Below, piece by piece: positions 52,483 through 60,102 of a DNA stretch of 64,000 nucleotides (the first letter of the stretch is position 1; each line of letters starts with the position of its first letter). Location: positions 5,861,001-5,925,000 of the forward strand of contig NZ_OZ035533.1 of NCBI RefSeq assembly GCF_964033635.1, in the 5' to 3' direction. A program made the translations under genes and the position numbers. The DNA is from Chitinophaga sp. MM2321. GTDB lineage: Bacteria > Bacteroidota > Bacteroidia > Chitinophagales > Chitinophagaceae. The notes beneath the pieces were generated by a model that saw only the letters and a program-made list of their open reading frames with translations, searched no databases and was not told the origin of the DNA.

Positions 52483-52603
52483 AAAATTTTCGGATTTTCG
52501 GATTTACGAATTTAGGGATTTAAAATGCAGCGAAAGATCTACGCAAAAATCTTCGCTGCATTTTAAATCCCTAAATTCGTAAATCCGAAAATCCGAAAAT
52601 TTT
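52483..52603. repeat. Long palindrome D (GCAGCG core family), 52-bp perfect arms
   Basis: Arms 52483-52534 and 52552-52603 are perfectly complementary; loop 17 nt. Words: CGGATTTT, CGGATTTA, CGAATTTAGG, GATTTAAAATGCAGCG. It fills the space between the convergent bTHX and pdxH stop codons. Confidence 0.97.
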
Positions 52604-53250
52604 CAAGGGGCCAGCCTTTCTATCTTCCAGCTCCCCGTTGTAGTAAGTGTATATAATATCCGGTCGTGCAACCGGCTGCTTCTCCCCTGCCAGAATTCCA
52701 TCACAACAGGCTTCACAACATAACCACCCCAGTAATCGGGCCGCTGAGGGGCTTCCTTTTCATATTTTGCAGCTACCTGACCCACCTGTTCTTCCAGGAA
52801 AGAACGGCCGGGAATGACCTTGCTTTGCGGTGAAGCGATGGCGCCTATGCGGCTGCCCATCGGACGGCTGTTATAATATTCGTTACTGATATTTACGCCT
52901 GCCTTGCTAACGGTACCTTCTATACGAACCTGCCGCTCCAGTTCCCGCCAGAAAAACAACAGAGACACGTGCGGATTCAGTGCCAACTCCTGCCCCTTAC
53001 GGCTTTCATAGTTAGTAAAAAACAAAAAGCCCTCTTCATCAAAACTTTTCAGCAACACAATCCGTGCGGATGGATGCCCCTCAGGTGTGCTGGTAGCCAG
53101 CGTCATGGCATTCGGCTCATCAATTTCACTGCTGGTAGCATCCTGCCACCACCTGTCAAACTGTTGCAACGGATACGGCGCTACATCACTTTCCTCCAGG
53201 GACGCCAGTTTATAATCTTTCCGCAGGTCAGCTACTTTCTGGTTTAACAT
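52603..53250 (-). CDS. pdxH: Pyridoxamine 5'-phosphate oxidase
   Basis: 215 residues. FMN-binding split barrel: ARIVLLKSFDEEGFLFFTNY, SRKGQELALNPHVSLLFFW and GAIASPQSKVIPGR, with the C-terminal dimerisation part YWGGYVVKPVVMEFWQGRSSRLHDR. It oxidises pyridoxine or pyridoxamine phosphate to PLP. Single gene. Its stop codon touches palindrome D. Confidence 0.96.
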   Translation of the reverse strand: MLNQKVADLRKDYKLASLEESDVAPYPLQQFDRWWQDATSSEIDEPNAMTLATSTPEGHPSARIVLLKSFDEEGFLFFTNYESRKGQELALNPHVSLLFFWRELERQVRIEGTVSKAGVNISNEYYNSRPMGSRIGAIASPQSKVIPGRSFLEEQVGQVAAKYEKEAPQRPDYWGGYVVKPVVMEFWQGRSSRLHDRILYTLTTTGSWKIERLAP

Positions 53251-53335
53251 AGTACGTAAATTTTATTGGTTTAAACCTATGAACAAAGGTATGGAAGGAT
53301 AATAGTAATTTTGATGACCTGATATAAATCATCGT

Positions 53336-54457
53336 ATGAAAAGAGTTCTCTTGTTATTGCTGTTAACAGCAGGCGCACTGCTTTCCTGTCATAATAACGA
53401 TCACGCAAAGGATGGTGATACTACCGACAGCCTTATTGTTCCGCTGGCAAGTACCCCCTATTTCTACACGCAACTTAAAGGTGCTGTAGGCGGGAAACAC
53501 ATTACCATGCAACTCCTGAAAACAGCGCCGCATCTATACCGGGGATATTATTGCTATGATAGCATCGGATTACCCATCAGCATTTGGGGCAGCCAGGATT
53601 CAGATTCTGACGAAGTAAAGATCTATGAGGACAACGGGAATAGTGAAGAAGAACGCTTTTTCAGTGGCCGCCTTACAGACGACGGGCAGTTCAAAGGGGT
53701 ATGGCATGGCGACCGTACCTCCTGGCATTTTGCTTTACATACAGACCTGAAAAAAGCAGTACCCCTGCTGGTATATTATAGTACCGATTCCGCCAGACTG
53801 TCGCCATCAAGGCCACAATCGCCCATGGGCGTGGCTTCCAACAGCATCATATGGCCCGATTCAACAGTAGATCCGGCCATCGCAGCCTTTATAAAAAAAG
53901 AGGTTACCGGCAACCCGGTGTTCACCGACCCGCAACAATATGTAAAAAGGGCCATCGATTCATTTATCAGGGGTTATCAGCTCACCGCAAAAGATGCAGA
54001 CAGCAACGAATTAAATGATATGAGCCAGTCTGCCTCCTGGAACTGGACAGCTGAAAATGATATAAAAGTAGTGTGGAATACGTGGCCCCTGCTGGTGCTG
54101 GAAAAATATACCTATGATTTTACCGGTGGCGCACATGGCAATTGGGGCAATACTTACAAAACACTGGATCTGTCGAAATTAAAAGTGCTCACCCCGGAGG
54201 ATATCTTCAAACCGGGCTATAAGGAAACCCTGAGCCCTCTGCTGGATAAGGCATTCCGTAAAAAATTCAATATCGCTGAAGATGAAGCACTGGATCAGAA
54301 CCTGTTGGTAAAAACGATCCCGCCCAATAATAACATCATTGTTACCGACAAGGGAGTGGCTTTCAGTTATGTACCCTATGAGATCGGGCCGTATGCATTA
54401 GGGCAGGTAACGTTGTATATTCCTTTCACAGAGCTGAGCAAGGATTTAAGGAAATAA
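53336..54457 (+). CDS. DUF3298/DUF4163 lipoprotein
   Basis: 373 residues. Lipobox LLSC (Cys18). An N-terminal region of strands up to about 150, then DUF4163-like (about 190-260) and DUF3298 (KYTYDFTGGAHGNWGNTYKTLD, with the typical TGGAHG) from about 260, ending LGQVTLYIPFTEL. Related to RsiV-type lysozyme-binding domains. It probably faces the periplasm. Its final five codons are duplicated immediately downstream (see findings). Confidence 0.85.
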   Translation: MKRVLLLLLLTAGALLSCHNNDHAKDGDTTDSLIVPLASTPYFYTQLKGAVGGKHITMQLLKTAPHLYRGYYCYDSIGLPISIWGSQDSDSDEVKIYEDNGNSEEERFFSGRLTDDGQFKGVWHGDRTSWHFALHTDLKKAVPLLVYYSTDSARLSPSRPQSPMGVASNSIIWPDSTVDPAIAAFIKKEVTGNPVFTDPQQYVKRAIDSFIRGYQLTAKDADSNELNDMSQSASWNWTAENDIKVVWNTWPLLVLEKYTYDFTGGAHGNWGNTYKTLDLSKLKVLTPEDIFKPGYKETLSPLLDKAFRKKFNIAEDEALDQNLLVKTIPPNNNIIVTDKGVAFSYVPYEIGPYALGQVTLYIPFTELSKDLRK

Positions 54458-54458
54458 C

Positions 54459-54565
54459 GACCAGGATTTAAGGAAATAAAAAGATTAACCGGATGGGTGT
54501 TATGTTCTATTATTAATCAACATAACACCCATCCGGTTAATCCTATAATCTGTTTAATCCTGGTC
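54459..54565. repeat. Long palindrome G (CCAGGATTTAAGG family)
   Basis: Outer GACCAGGATT / AATCCTGGTC, inner 24 bp perfect (GATTAACCGGATGGGTGT to TATGTT). Lies between the convergent stops of the DUF3298 gene and pyrH. Confidence 0.9.
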
Positions 54566-54570
54566 TGGTC

Positions 54571-55284
54571 TTAGCCTTTCACGAGTGTACCTACATTCTT
54601 GCCCATGATTACATTCAGGAGGTTACCTGGTTTGTTCATGTCAAAAACGATGATGGGCAGTTTATTCTCCTGACAGAGGGTAAATGCTGTCATATCCATC
54701 ACGTTGAGTGATTTCTGGTATACTTCTGAGAAGGTGATAGTTTCGAAACGGGTAGCAGTTTTGTCTTTCTCAGGATCGGCTGTATAGATACCATCTACGC
54801 GGGTTCCTTTAAGAATTACATCGGCTTTTATTTCGATGGCACGCAGGGAAGCGGCGGTATCTGTCGTAAAATACGGGTTACCGGTACCGGCTCCGAAAAT
54901 TACTACACGACCTTTTTCTACGTGACGGATGGCACGGCGACGGATATACGGTTCTGCGATCTGTTCCATTTTAATGGCAGATTGCAAACGGGTATACAAG
55001 CCAATTTTCTCCAATCCACTCTGCAGGGCCATACCATTAATAACTGTGGCCAGCATGCCCATATAGTCTCCTTGTGCTCTTTCGATACCTGTTTCGGCTT
55101 CGTTCATTCCCCGGTAAATATTACCACCGCCTATAACAATGGCTACCTGAACCCCAAGGTCGGTAACCGCTTTAATGTCGTAGGCATACTGGCTGATTAC
55201 CTTATGATCAATACCATAACTTGCATCCCCCATAAGGGCTTCACCGCTCAATTTGAGCAAAATACGCTTATACTTTGGCAACAT
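54571..55284 (-). CDS. pyrH: UMP kinase
   Basis: 237 residues, amino-acid kinase fold. [62 protein letters not shown], and [19 protein letters not shown]. It phosphorylates UMP to UDP, usually controlled by GTP and UTP. Fifth gene of the translation block after tsf. The 198-bp gap to tsf holds a terminator, so pyrH may have its own promoter. Confidence 0.97.
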   Translation of the reverse strand: MLPKYKRILLKLSGEALMGDASYGIDHKVISQYAYDIKAVTDLGVQVAIVIGGGNIYRGMNEAETGIERAQGDYMGMLATVINGMALQSGLEKIGLYTRLQSAIKMEQIAEPYIRRRAIRHVEKGRVVIFGAGTGNPYFTTDTAASLRAIEIKADVILKGTRVDGIYTADPEKDKTATRFETITFSEVYQKSLNVMDMTAFTLCQENKLPIIVFDMNKPGNLLNVIMGKNVGTLVKG

Positions 55285-55433
55285 GACGCTATAAAATATT
55301 GTAAGTGATTAAGGAGGAAAGCATAAAGCTTAAAGCATGAAGCTGCCCTACTTCTAATATACAATTAAATGCGTAAATCAGTTATGTCTCTTTGCTTTTT
55401 TGCCTTTCGCTTGTTGCTTTCTTATTAATGCGC

Positions 55434-55470
55434 AAAAAAAAGGAGAGAACAATTATTCTCTCCTTTTTTT
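55434..55470. terminator. Bidirectional intrinsic terminator of tsf
   Basis: AAAAAAAGGAGAGAA / TTCTCTCCTTTTTTT with a 6-nt loop, 13 bp past the tsf stop. Confidence 0.92.
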
Positions 55471-55482
55471 GATATAATGATA

Positions 55483-56307
55483 TTAACCTAAAGCGATTCG
55501 TTTGAAGCTGATCACCTTCAGGTCAGCATCTACTGATTTCAGGTAATCTGCTACGGACTTATTATTATCCTTTACAAATGCCTGTTGCAGCAGGGTGCTT
55601 TCTTTAAAGAATTTATTGATTTTGCCGGCAGCAATTTTCTCCGCCATTTCAGCAGGTTTGCCTTCAGCTTTCACTTGTTCAACAGCAATTTCTTTTTCGC
55701 GGGCAATCAGTTCAGCCGGAACGCTTTCCGCATCAACTGCGATAGGGTTCATAGCTGCGATCTGCATAGCGATATCTTTTCCTACTTCTGCAGAAACAGG
55801 TGTAGAGAATGCAACGAGTACGCCCATACGGTAATTACCGTGGATGTATGCAGTAACACCACCTGCTTCAACAAATTCGAATTTATTCAGCGTGATCTTC
55901 TCACCTATTTTAGCTACCTGATCGTTTACTTTATCAGCAACGGAAGCGCCATCGAGGTGAGCTGCATTCAGCTCTTCAGCAGATCTGATACCATTGTTCA
56001 GGGCCAGGTCAGCAATAGATAATGCAAATTTTACGAAATCTTCGTTCTTAGCAACGAAATCAGTTTCACAACCCAGACCTACGATAACGCCGGATTTACC
56101 ATCTGCTGCTGTTTTAGCGATGATAACGCCTTCTTTGGTTTCACGGTCGGAACGCAGCGCAGCTACTTTCTGACCTTTCTTACGCAGGTAATCAACTGCT
56201 TTTTCAAAATCACCGTCACTTTCTACCAGTGCCTTTCTGCAATCCATCATTCCAGCACCAGTTTGCTGACGCAGTTTGTTCACATCAGCTGCCGTAATTG
56301 TTGCCAT
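55483..56307 (-). CDS. tsf: Elongation factor Ts
   Basis: 274 residues. UBA-like N-terminus (VNKLRQQTGAGMMDCRKALVE) and the core with GCETDFVAKNEDFVKFA, ending LLQQAFVKDNNKSVADYLK. It exchanges nucleotide on EF-Tu. Preceded by rpsB across palindrome E. Confidence 0.97.
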   Translation of the reverse strand: MATITAADVNKLRQQTGAGMMDCRKALVESDGDFEKAVDYLRKKGQKVAALRSDRETKEGVIIAKTAADGKSGVIVGLGCETDFVAKNEDFVKFALSIADLALNNGIRSAEELNAAHLDGASVADKVNDQVAKIGEKITLNKFEFVEAGGVTAYIHGNYRMGVLVAFSTPVSAEVGKDIAMQIAAMNPIAVDAESVPAELIAREKEIAVEQVKAEGKPAEMAEKIAAGKINKFFKESTLLQQAFVKDNNKSVADYLKSVDADLKVISFKRIALG

Positions 56308-56347
56308 GAGCTATTATTGATTTAAGAGAATTAATAATAAAATTTTC

Positions 56348-56446
56348 GATTTAGTGATTTGGCTATTTAGTTATTTGAAATGCAGCGAAGATATCCCCCG
56401 CTGCATTCCAAATAACCAAATAAATAAATATCTAAATAACTAAATG
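56348..56446. repeat. Long palindrome E (GCAGCG core family)
   Basis: Core TTATTTGAAATGCAGCG / CGCTGCATTCCAAATAA; arms made of ATTTAGT, ATTTGG and ATTTAG words, imperfect. Inside the rpsB-tsf operon. Confidence 0.8.
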
Positions 56447-56458
56447 AAATGTTTCAAA

Positions 56459-57448
56459 CTATCTGCCGCCGCCTGGTTTTCTAGGACCACTGCCAGCACT
56501 GGATGGACGACGTTGTCCGCCACCAGCACCACCGCCACGGTTAGGACCACCGCCACCGCGGTTAGGACCACCACCTGCGCCACGGTTAGCACCGCCGCCA
56601 GCACCACGGTTAGCGCCACCAGGACCGCCCGGGCCTCTTCCGCCCTGACCACCTGGTTTACGACCTCTTTCGCGGTCTTCGCCACCTTCAACTTCAAATT
56701 TGCGTGCCTTGTCGTCTGATTCTTCTTCTTCCTCTACATCTTCAGATTTCTCTGTAGCTCTTTCAGACAGACCTTCTGCGATTGCTGCGCAGATATAGCT
56801 GGTGATGATTGCGATAGATTTAGTAGCGTCATCATTCGCAGGAATTGCGAAATCAACTCTACTTGGATCAGAGTTAGTATCTACCATACCGAAAGTAGAG
56901 ATACCAAGACGTTTTGCTTCTGCCAGTGCAATGTGCTCGTGGCTGATATCAACCATGAACAGCGCAGCAGGAACACGTGCCAGTTGGGCTATACCACCCA
57001 GCACTTTCTCCATTTTCTCTTTATCGCGGCTTAAAGTAAGACGTTCTTTTTTAGTGATGTTGTCGAATGTTCCATCCTGCAGCATTTTTTCAATGCTCTG
57101 CATTTTCTTCACACTCTTACGGATAGTAGAGAAGTTGGTGAGCATACCACCTAACCATCTTTCAGTAACGAAAGGCATGTTGATGTTACGCGCAGCGTCT
57201 GCTACTATTTCTTTCGCTTGCTTTTTAGTTGCAACGAACATGATCTTCTTTCCGCTTTTAGCGATAGATTTCAGGGCAGCTGCTGCTTCCTGTAAACCTT
57301 CAACGGTTTTGTTCAGATCGATGATATGAATACCTTTCTTTTCTGCGAAAATATAAGGCAGCATTTTGGGGTTCCATTTCTTCTTCAGGTGACCGAAGTG
57401 AACACCTGCCTCCAGTAACTGCTGCTGCAATGAGGTATTATTTTCCAT
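56459..57448 (-). CDS. rpsB: 30S ribosomal protein S2 with Gly/Arg/Asn-rich extension
   Basis: 329 residues from the ATG at 57448 (a TTG five codons earlier is possible). The S2 core is normal to about residue 225 (AGVHFGHLKKKWNPKM, FVTERWLGGMLTNF, FMVDISHEHIALAEA). Then an acidic linker (EDVEEEEESDDK) and a 64-residue tail with four NRG units and GGQGGRGPGG, ending RKPGGGR. S2 is usually about 250 residues, so the tail is an addition. Confidence 0.93.
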   Translation of the reverse strand: MENNTSLQQQLLEAGVHFGHLKKKWNPKMLPYIFAEKKGIHIIDLNKTVEGLQEAAAALKSIAKSGKKIMFVATKKQAKEIVADAARNINMPFVTERWLGGMLTNFSTIRKSVKKMQSIEKMLQDGTFDNITKKERLTLSRDKEKMEKVLGGIAQLARVPAALFMVDISHEHIALAEAKRLGISTFGMVDTNSDPSRVDFAIPANDDATKSIAIITSYICAAIAEGLSERATEKSEDVEEEEESDDKARKFEVEGGEDRERGRKPGGQGGRGPGGPGGANRGAGGGANRGAGGGPNRGGGGPNRGGGAGGGQRRPSSAGSGPRKPGGGR

Positions 57449-57482
57449 GTTTATATTGCTCAATTAAAAGGATCAAATAATG

Positions 57483-57550
57483 TTTAGCTGGTAGCTTTTA
57501 GCACGTAGCTTTTAGCTAGTGGCCAAAAGCTGATAGCCAAAAGCTCAAAA
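57483..57550. repeat. Word-array inverted repeat between rpsI and rpsB
   Basis: TAGCTTTTAGC appears twice on the left and AAAAGCT twice on the right, forming an imperfect hairpin (third word family). It sits within the ribosomal operon. Confidence 0.65.
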
Positions 57551-57552
57551 TA

Positions 57553-57942
57553 TTAGCGTTTAGAGAACTGGAAGCTTCTTCTCGCTTTAGCTTTACCTGG
57601 TTTCTTACGTTCTACACCTCTTGGGTCACGTTTCAGAAGACCTGCGGCTTTCAGTGCGGGACGGAACTCAATGTTCACTTCGCACAGTGCGCGGGCGATA
57701 CCCAATTTTATCGCTTCTGCCTGTCCTTTGATACCACCACCTTGTGCATTTACCTTTACATCAAATTTATCAAGTGCTTCGATAGTTTTGAAAGGCAATT
57801 CCACCTGGTTTTGCAGGTAAATCAGAGAAAAGTAGTTTTTATAATCTTTGTCGTTAACTGTAATGTTACCGGTACCCTTGTTAATATAAACACGGGCAAC
57901 AGCTTCCTTACGACGACCTATTGTATTTTTTTGCTTTTCCAT
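57553..57942 (-). CDS. rpsI: 30S ribosomal protein S9
   Basis: 129 residues. GRRKEAVARVYINKGTGNITVN, GQAEAIKLGIARALCEV and the basic tail RDPRGVERKKPGKAKARRSFQFSKR that reaches the P-site tRNA. It follows rplM after 14 bp, as in most bacteria. Confidence 0.98.
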   Translation of the reverse strand: MEKQKNTIGRRKEAVARVYINKGTGNITVNDKDYKNYFSLIYLQNQVELPFKTIEALDKFDVKVNAQGGGIKGQAEAIKLGIARALCEVNIEFRPALKAAGLLKRDPRGVERKKPGKAKARRSFQFSKR

Positions 57943-57956
57943 GTATCAGAGAAAAA

Positions 57957-58400
57957 TTAGAATGTTAATGGTTGTGGTTTCTGTGCTGCATGAGGATGTT
58001 CAGAGCCAGCATATACAAACAGTTTTTTGTACATCGCACGACCCAGGCGATTCTTAGGTAACATACCCTTGATAGCCTTTTCGATCAATACCTCAGGACG
58101 GCGACGGATCAGATCCTTAGCCAACTCGATTCTCTGACCACCTGGAAAACCAGTGTAGTGCATGTATTCCTTTTCCTGCATTTTGTTGCCAGTCAAAGAA
58201 ATCTTTTCTGCATTGATTACGATGATATAATCACCACAATCAGTATGAGGCGTATAGTAAGGTTTGTTTTTACCTCTCAGGATAGCCGCCATCTTAGCAC
58301 ATACTCTTCCGAGAGTCAGGTTGGTAGCATCTACTATATGCCAGTCACGCTTTACGTAAGCGTCGTTAGCCGATTTAGTTCTAAAACTTAATGTATTCAT
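57957..58400 (-). CDS. rplM: 50S ribosomal protein L13
   Basis: 147 residues. DWHIVDATNLTLGRVCAKMA, PHTDCGDYIIVINAEKISLTG, MLPKNRLGRAMYKKLFVYAG. First gene of rplM-rpsI-rpsB-tsf. A -7 box lies 56 bp upstream. Confidence 0.98.
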   Translation of the reverse strand: MNTLSFRTKSANDAYVKRDWHIVDATNLTLGRVCAKMAAILRGKNKPYYTPHTDCGDYIIVINAEKISLTGNKMQEKEYMHYTGFPGGQRIELAKDLIRRRPEVLIEKAIKGMLPKNRLGRAMYKKLFVYAGSEHPHAAQKPQPLTF

Positions 58401-58455
58401 TGTTGTATACGATAAAAATTACGTCTTTTAAACAATTCCCCAATTATGAGGAGTG

Positions 58456-58463
58456 CAAAGGTA
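58456..58463 (-). promoter_or_regulatory. -7 box TACCTTTG of the ribosomal operon
   Basis: Minus-strand TACCTTTG (plus CAAAGGTA), exact TAnnTTTG. Confidence 0.6.
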
Positions 58464-58606
58464 CATTTCCCATTCTTAATAACCATACATTTTACCCACT
58501 TTTTTACAGAGCACCTTTGCAACAGATTGATTTTCAATAAACATTTTGTTTTAAAGTTATTAACATAGCCTCGCCCGACCGTTAATATTATAATAAATCA
58601 TAAAGC

Positions 58607-58642
58607 AGAAAGAGGCGCCTTTCTACAGGAACACCTCTTTCT
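58607..58642 (-). terminator. Hairpin after susD
   Basis: AGAAAGAGG (58607-58615) / CCTCTTTCT (58634-58642), 18-nt loop, 43 bp past the susD stop. Confidence 0.65.
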
Positions 58643-58684
58643 ACGTTATTATATTATAAGTAATTATAAATTAAAAACGACAGA

Positions 58685-60061
58685 CTAATACCCTTCATTC
58701 TGCGTCAGATCAGGATTTACATCCCTTTCAGACTGCGGCACCGGCAATACCAACAACGGCGCATTATAATCCAGGCTACCCACCTTCATCTTCAAACGCT
58801 TGATCGTCCATAACCGGTCGCCCTCAAATGCCAGTTCCCTAAAACGCTCATCAACAATATCATTGGCAGTTAATACGCCCAGTGGCGCCGCATTGGAACG
58901 GGCACGCACCTCATTTACATCATCCAGCGGCGTTACGCCCCCTACCGGCGCTCCACCCGCCCGGAAATTGGCTTCTGCACGGGTCAGCAGCATTTCCGCC
59001 AGTCTTATTACCGGCACCGCTTTATACTGATCCCGCCACTTGGTGGTATAAGTACCATCAATACCCGATATACTGGTACCATCATATACAAAACTCTTGC
59101 GGGCATCTCCATCATCGTACAGATCCAGGAAGGATGACAGCACCTGTACATCTCCCCTACCCGTTGGCTTTGCTGCATAAAAAGTAGCCATCCCATTGTT
59201 GGAGGTACCGGCATTACTTTGTTTACTCTGCTGAATAGCGAAAACATCCTCAGATGAATTGCTGATATTATTAAAGGCCTTATCAAAAGTACCCGCCAGC
59301 CCAAAACCGCCGTTTGTAACCACATCATTGGCAGCGGCTGCCGCTTCCGGATATTTACCCTGGTTCATATATACACGCGCCAGGAACGCCAACGCCGAAT
59401 ATTTGCTGGCACGGCCGGACTCGTTTGACTCCGGCAAATCAGCGGCTGCTTCTGTCAGATCTTTAATCACCTGGTCGTATACCGCTGCTACCTTGTCCCG
59501 TGCTTTTTTATCCTTCTGCGGATCATACACGGTTACAGGATCCAGTACAATAGGCACTGCATCACTGGTCGCGGCATTGCCGGCTGAATAGGGCTGCCCG
59601 AAGAAATTCACCAGTTCGAAATAAGTAATGCCCCGGATAAATTTGGCCTCTGCCGCAATGCCTTTCTGCTCACTGGTATCCACCAGCTGAATCTTTTCCA
59701 ATACCGTATTCACCCCGGCAATTACAATATAAGAACGGCCCCACATACCTTCTGCAATGGAAGAGGTCCGGTCCTGCGTCTTCATAAAGATGGCTTTATA
59801 ATTGGCAAAAGTACCTACCCAATCCAGCTCATCATCGCCTCCTAACAAATCTGATATCAGGAGATTACGCTCTCCGAATGTATTAAAATGCTGCAGGGAA
59901 TTATAACTGCCAAACAATACCGCTTTCACATCTTCACTGGTAGTAATCTGATCCGGCGTGATCTGCTGCGTAGGCAATACATCCAGTTTCTTGTTACATC
60001 CGTATGCGACAACCAGCAGGCAGGCCAGCGAAGCATGGATGATATATTGTGTGATTTTCAT
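58685..60061 (-). CDS. SusD/RagB-family glycan-binding lipoprotein
   Basis: 458 residues. Lipobox AYGC (Cys22). SusD_like domain with LDVLPTQQITPDQITTSEDV, an all-helical TPR frame (AEAKFIRGITYFELVNFFGQ), and the C-terminal RagB part (RLAEMLLTRAEANFRAG, ERFRELAFEGDRLWTIKR). It caps the SusC barrel and binds the nutrient. Located 41 bp after susC. Confidence 0.95.
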   Translation of the reverse strand: MKITQYIIHASLACLLVVAYGCNKKLDVLPTQQITPDQITTSEDVKAVLFGSYNSLQHFNTFGERNLLISDLLGGDDELDWVGTFANYKAIFMKTQDRTSSIAEGMWGRSYIVIAGVNTVLEKIQLVDTSEQKGIAAEAKFIRGITYFELVNFFGQPYSAGNAATSDAVPIVLDPVTVYDPQKDKKARDKVAAVYDQVIKDLTEAAADLPESNESGRASKYSALAFLARVYMNQGKYPEAAAAANDVVTNGGFGLAGTFDKAFNNISNSSEDVFAIQQSKQSNAGTSNNGMATFYAAKPTGRGDVQVLSSFLDLYDDGDARKSFVYDGTSISGIDGTYTTKWRDQYKAVPVIRLAEMLLTRAEANFRAGGAPVGGVTPLDDVNEVRARSNAAPLGVLTANDIVDERFRELAFEGDRLWTIKRLKMKVGSLDYNAPLLVLPVPQSERDVNPDLTQNEGY

Positions 60062-60102
60062 ACTTTAATTTTTTTGTTTTCCAATTGATAAAATGCAACG
60101 CA

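Noticed and set aside
26217..56446. Long palindromes as insertion-sequence ends or MITEs
   Set aside because: No transposase, no consistent target duplication except possibly at copy G, and arms vary by copy; kept as an intergenic repeat family instead.
56444..56719. Ala/Thr-rich open frame antisense to rpsB
   Set aside because: Arises from the Gly/Arg-rich tail codons read on the other strand.
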